From positions 806,001 to 870,000 of the forward strand of contig NZ_CAKAKE010000001.1 of the NCBI RefSeq assembly GCF_916618915.1: 64,000 bases of DNA, given 5' to 3'. Positions 62,539-64,000 of this stretch are shown here, piece after piece. The notes under the pieces were generated by a model. That model was not told where the DNA came from. It was given only the letters and a program-made list of their open reading frames with translations, and did no database searches. How positions within the stretch are numbered: the stretch's first letter is position 1; the number at the start of each line of letters is the position of its first letter. Made by a program: the position numbers and the translations under genes. The DNA comes from Stenotrophomonas sp. Marseille-Q4652. GTDB taxonomy: Bacteria > Pseudomonadota > Gammaproteobacteria > Xanthomonadales > Xanthomonadaceae.

Positions 62539-63531
62539 ATGCAGGATCTGAATGACCTGTACTACTTCGCCATGGTCGTGGACCACGGTGGATTCGCTTC
62601 GGCCGAACGTGCGCTGGGCATCCCCAAGTCGCGCCTGAGCCGGCGCATCAGCCAGCTGGAAACCGATCTGGGCGTGCGCCTGCTGCAGCGCTCCACGCGC
62701 CGCTTCGCGGTCACCGACGTTGGCATGAGCGTGCACCGCCACGCACAGACGATGCTGGCCGAGGCCCAGGCCGCCCGTGAGGTGGTCGACCGGCTCAGCG
62801 CCGAACCGCGCGGGCTGGTGCGTGCGAGCGTTCCGGTGTCGCTGGCGCAGATGCAGCTGCCGCGGCTGTTGCCGAAATTCCTCGAGATGTACCCCAAGGT
62901 CCGGCTGCAGCTGAACATCAGCAACCGCCGGGTGGACATCATCAACGAGGGCTACGACGTCGCCCTGCGCGTGCGTTCGCGACTGGACGACGACGGCTCG
63001 CTGGTGATGCGCAGCTTCGGCCAGGTGCAGGAACTGCTGGTCGCCAGCCCGAAGTACCTGGATCGCGCCGGTCGCCCCAAGGATCCGGATGACCTGGCCA
63101 ACCACGTCACGATGAGCATCAGCGAGGACGAGGCCCGCCAGCGCTGGGAACTGCACGGCCCGGACGGCGAGGTGCGACGCGTGGACCTGCAGCCGCGCGT
63201 GGCCGGCTTCGACTTCCCGCTGCTGCAGAGCATGGTCAAGGACGGCTACGGCATCACCATGCTGCCGGAAACCGTTTGCGCCGAGGCCGTGCGCAACGGC
63301 GAGCTGGAGGTCGTGCTGCCGGACTGGTCGCTGCCGCAGGGCATCTGCCATGCGGTGTTCGCCTCCCGTCGCGGCCTGCTGCCGGCGGTGCGGGTGTTCA
63401 TCGACTACCTGGCCGAGAACCTGCCGCCGCTGCTGGAGGCCTCGCGGCTGGATTGCGGCGGTGCCTGCGAGCGCGCGAAGGAAAAGATCAAGGCCTCGGC
63501 GATCGGGGCGCTGGCAGTCGACGCGGGCTGA
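62539..63531 (+). CDS. LysR family transcriptional regulator
   Basis: A 330-residue LysR regulator. The N-terminal helix-turn-helix (about residues 1-60) reads MQDLNDLYYFAMVVDHGGFASAERALGIPKSRLSRRISQLE. The substrate domain spans about 88-295, followed by a charged tail. The sequence resembles the group that controls azoreductase or quinone reductase genes in the same divergent layout. The ATG at 62539 is at the standard LysR start; the frame runs 13 codons upstream. Confidence 0.9.
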   Translation: MQDLNDLYYFAMVVDHGGFASAERALGIPKSRLSRRISQLETDLGVRLLQRSTRRFAVTDVGMSVHRHAQTMLAEAQAAREVVDRLSAEPRGLVRASVPVSLAQMQLPRLLPKFLEMYPKVRLQLNISNRRVDIINEGYDVALRVRSRLDDDGSLVMRSFGQVQELLVASPKYLDRAGRPKDPDDLANHVTMSISEDEARQRWELHGPDGEVRRVDLQPRVAGFDFPLLQSMVKDGYGITMLPETVCAEAVRNGELEVVLPDWSLPQGICHAVFASRRGLLPAVRVFIDYLAENLPPLLEASRLDCGGACERAKEKIKASAIGALAVDAG

Positions 63532-63600
63532 GCAAAGCCGCGCCAGTCATGCGAGAATCTGCGCCCGCGACGGCAGCTCGTCGTCGCGGCGCAATGCAAC

Positions 63601-63690
63601 GGACAGATGGCCGAGCGGTTTAAGGCACCGGTCTTGAAAACCGGCGAAGGGTCAAACCTTCCGTGGGTTCGAATCCCACTCTGTCCGCCA
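63601..63690 (+). tRNA. tRNA-Ser (anticodon UGA)
   Basis: A 90-base tRNA with acceptor stem GGACAGA / TCTGTCC, anticodon stem CCGGT / ACCGG and loop CTTGAAA holding TGA (63635-63637). The long variable arm between the anticodon and T arms is typical of serine tRNAs. The T arm has GGTTCGAATCC, and the CCA end is encoded (63688-63690). It reads UCA and, by wobble, other UCN codons. Confidence 0.97.
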
Positions 63691-63741
63691 TTCCTTGCCC
63701 CCGGGCTGCAGGCAGGCGCCTCGCCCATCCGGTGAATCCCG

Positions 63742-64000
63742 ATGCTGCAGCTCCGTCCATCGCGTGCACAGGACGCCCCGCGCGTCATCGAGATCTGGCG
63801 CCGCGCGGTCGACGCCACCCATGGTTTCCTGTCGCCGGCCGGCCGTAACGCCATTGACGTCGAGGTCGCCGGCTTCCTGCCGACGGCCCCGTTGCTGCTG
63901 GCGGTGGATGCCACCGACCGGCCGCTCGCCTTCATGTGGGTCACCGACGGCCACATGGAAGCCTTGTTCGTCGATCCGGATGCGCGTGGCAGCGGCATCG
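63742..64000 (+). CDS. GNAT acetyltransferase, YjaB-like (3' end beyond window)
   Basis: The N-terminal 86 residues of a GNAT acetyltransferase, open to the window end. It closely resembles E. coli YjaB in IEIWRRAVDATHGFLSP, FLPTAPLLLAV, FMWVTDGHMEALFVDPDARGSGI, including the DPDxRGxGI acetyl-CoA motif. Start ATG 63742. Substrate unknown. It follows the tRNA-Ser gene by 51 bases. Confidence 0.85.
   Translation, partial: MLQLRPSRAQDAPRVIEIWRRAVDATHGFLSPAGRNAIDVEVAGFLPTAPLLLAVDATDRPLAFMWVTDGHMEALFVDPDARGSGI

Noticed and set aside
61837-63351. Long frame giving azoR a 311-residue N-terminal extension
   Set aside because: The extra part is antisense to the LysR gene; AzoR starts at 62418 with its own ribosome binding site.

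Overview
The window is GC-rich chromosomal DNA of a gammaproteobacterium. Its gene content and protein features fit the order Lysobacterales (Xanthomonadales), most likely Stenotrophomonas or a close relative. The pointers are a ~180 kDa-type NAD-glutamate dehydrogenase, a tryptophan-to-NAD kynurenine cluster, a DesT/DesC/DesB desaturase locus, a HutF-type histidine pathway, a long (834-residue) LigA, and a DNA gyrase A subunit with Gln at position 83. This placement is inference from protein features; no 16S gene is present. I see no prophage, insertion sequence, integrase or CRISPR array. Almost all the DNA is coding core genome, with genes in short directional blocks and many 4-base stop/start overlaps.

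Layout. 1-4.9 kb: 3' part of NAD-glutamate dehydrogenase and a strong terminator. 5.0-8.2 kb: short-chain dehydrogenase, DUF488 protein, DUF4142 lipoprotein, exonuclease III. 8.2-11.8 kb: the NHEJ protein Ku, NAD kinase, a 5'-nucleotidase and an overlapping spermidine-synthase-like protein. 11.8-21.8 kb is a long minus-strand run read from asnS down: asnS, two small unknown genes, a PaiB-like protein, carbonic anhydrase, the kynurenine genes nbaC-kynU-kmo, sbcB and a DUF2461 gene, followed by SRPBCC and DUF2939 genes. 21.9-23.8 kb: an IscA-type carrier and the ribosomal operon rpsF-rpsR-rplI with a good promoter, a structured leader and a terminator. 23.9-32.3 kb: smc, zipA, ligA, a GNAT acetyltransferase and epmA, the last three joined by overlapping start/stop codons. 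32.4-38.4 kb: a DUF3011 secreted protein, mtnA, gyrA and a YihG-like acyltransferase.

38.4-41.5 kb holds the one damaged locus. A membrane PAS-GGDEF-EAL protein is split over several frames, and the small secreted-protein gene that overlaps its end also carries a frame break. 41.5-44.5 kb is the unsaturated fatty acid locus desT / desC-desB with a palindrome in the divergent promoter. 44.5-52.1 kb is a complete histidine utilisation regulon: hutI-hutH-hutG-hutU on one strand, hutF-hutC on the other, with a perfect TTGTATATACAA palindrome between them as the expected HutC operator. 52.1-55.1 kb: a membrane-anchored Mrr-like nuclease-fold protein, a candidate small RNA gene, a phasin and a PHA-system protein, and an FHA membrane protein. 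55.2-60.3 kb: serC-pheA-aroA and two tandem TonB-like proteins. 60.4-64 kb: serS, azoR with a divergent LysR regulator, tRNA-Ser(UGA), and the start of a YjaB-like acetyltransferase that runs off the window.

Functional links. The kynurenine genes make quinolinate precursor for NAD, NAD kinase makes NADP, and both glutamate dehydrogenase and LigA use NAD. The hut pathway with HutF gives formylglutamate and then glutamate, which can feed glutamate dehydrogenase. DNA maintenance is well represented (Ku, LigA, ExoIII, SbcB, Smc, GyrA). The observation I rate highest is a compact intergenic element at 53190-53292. It has a sigma70-like promoter whose predicted start falls on the first base of a closed stem, an inner hairpin displaying a C/U-rich loop complementary to Shine-Dalgarno sequences, and a U8 tail. 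Together these look like an undescribed small regulatory RNA.
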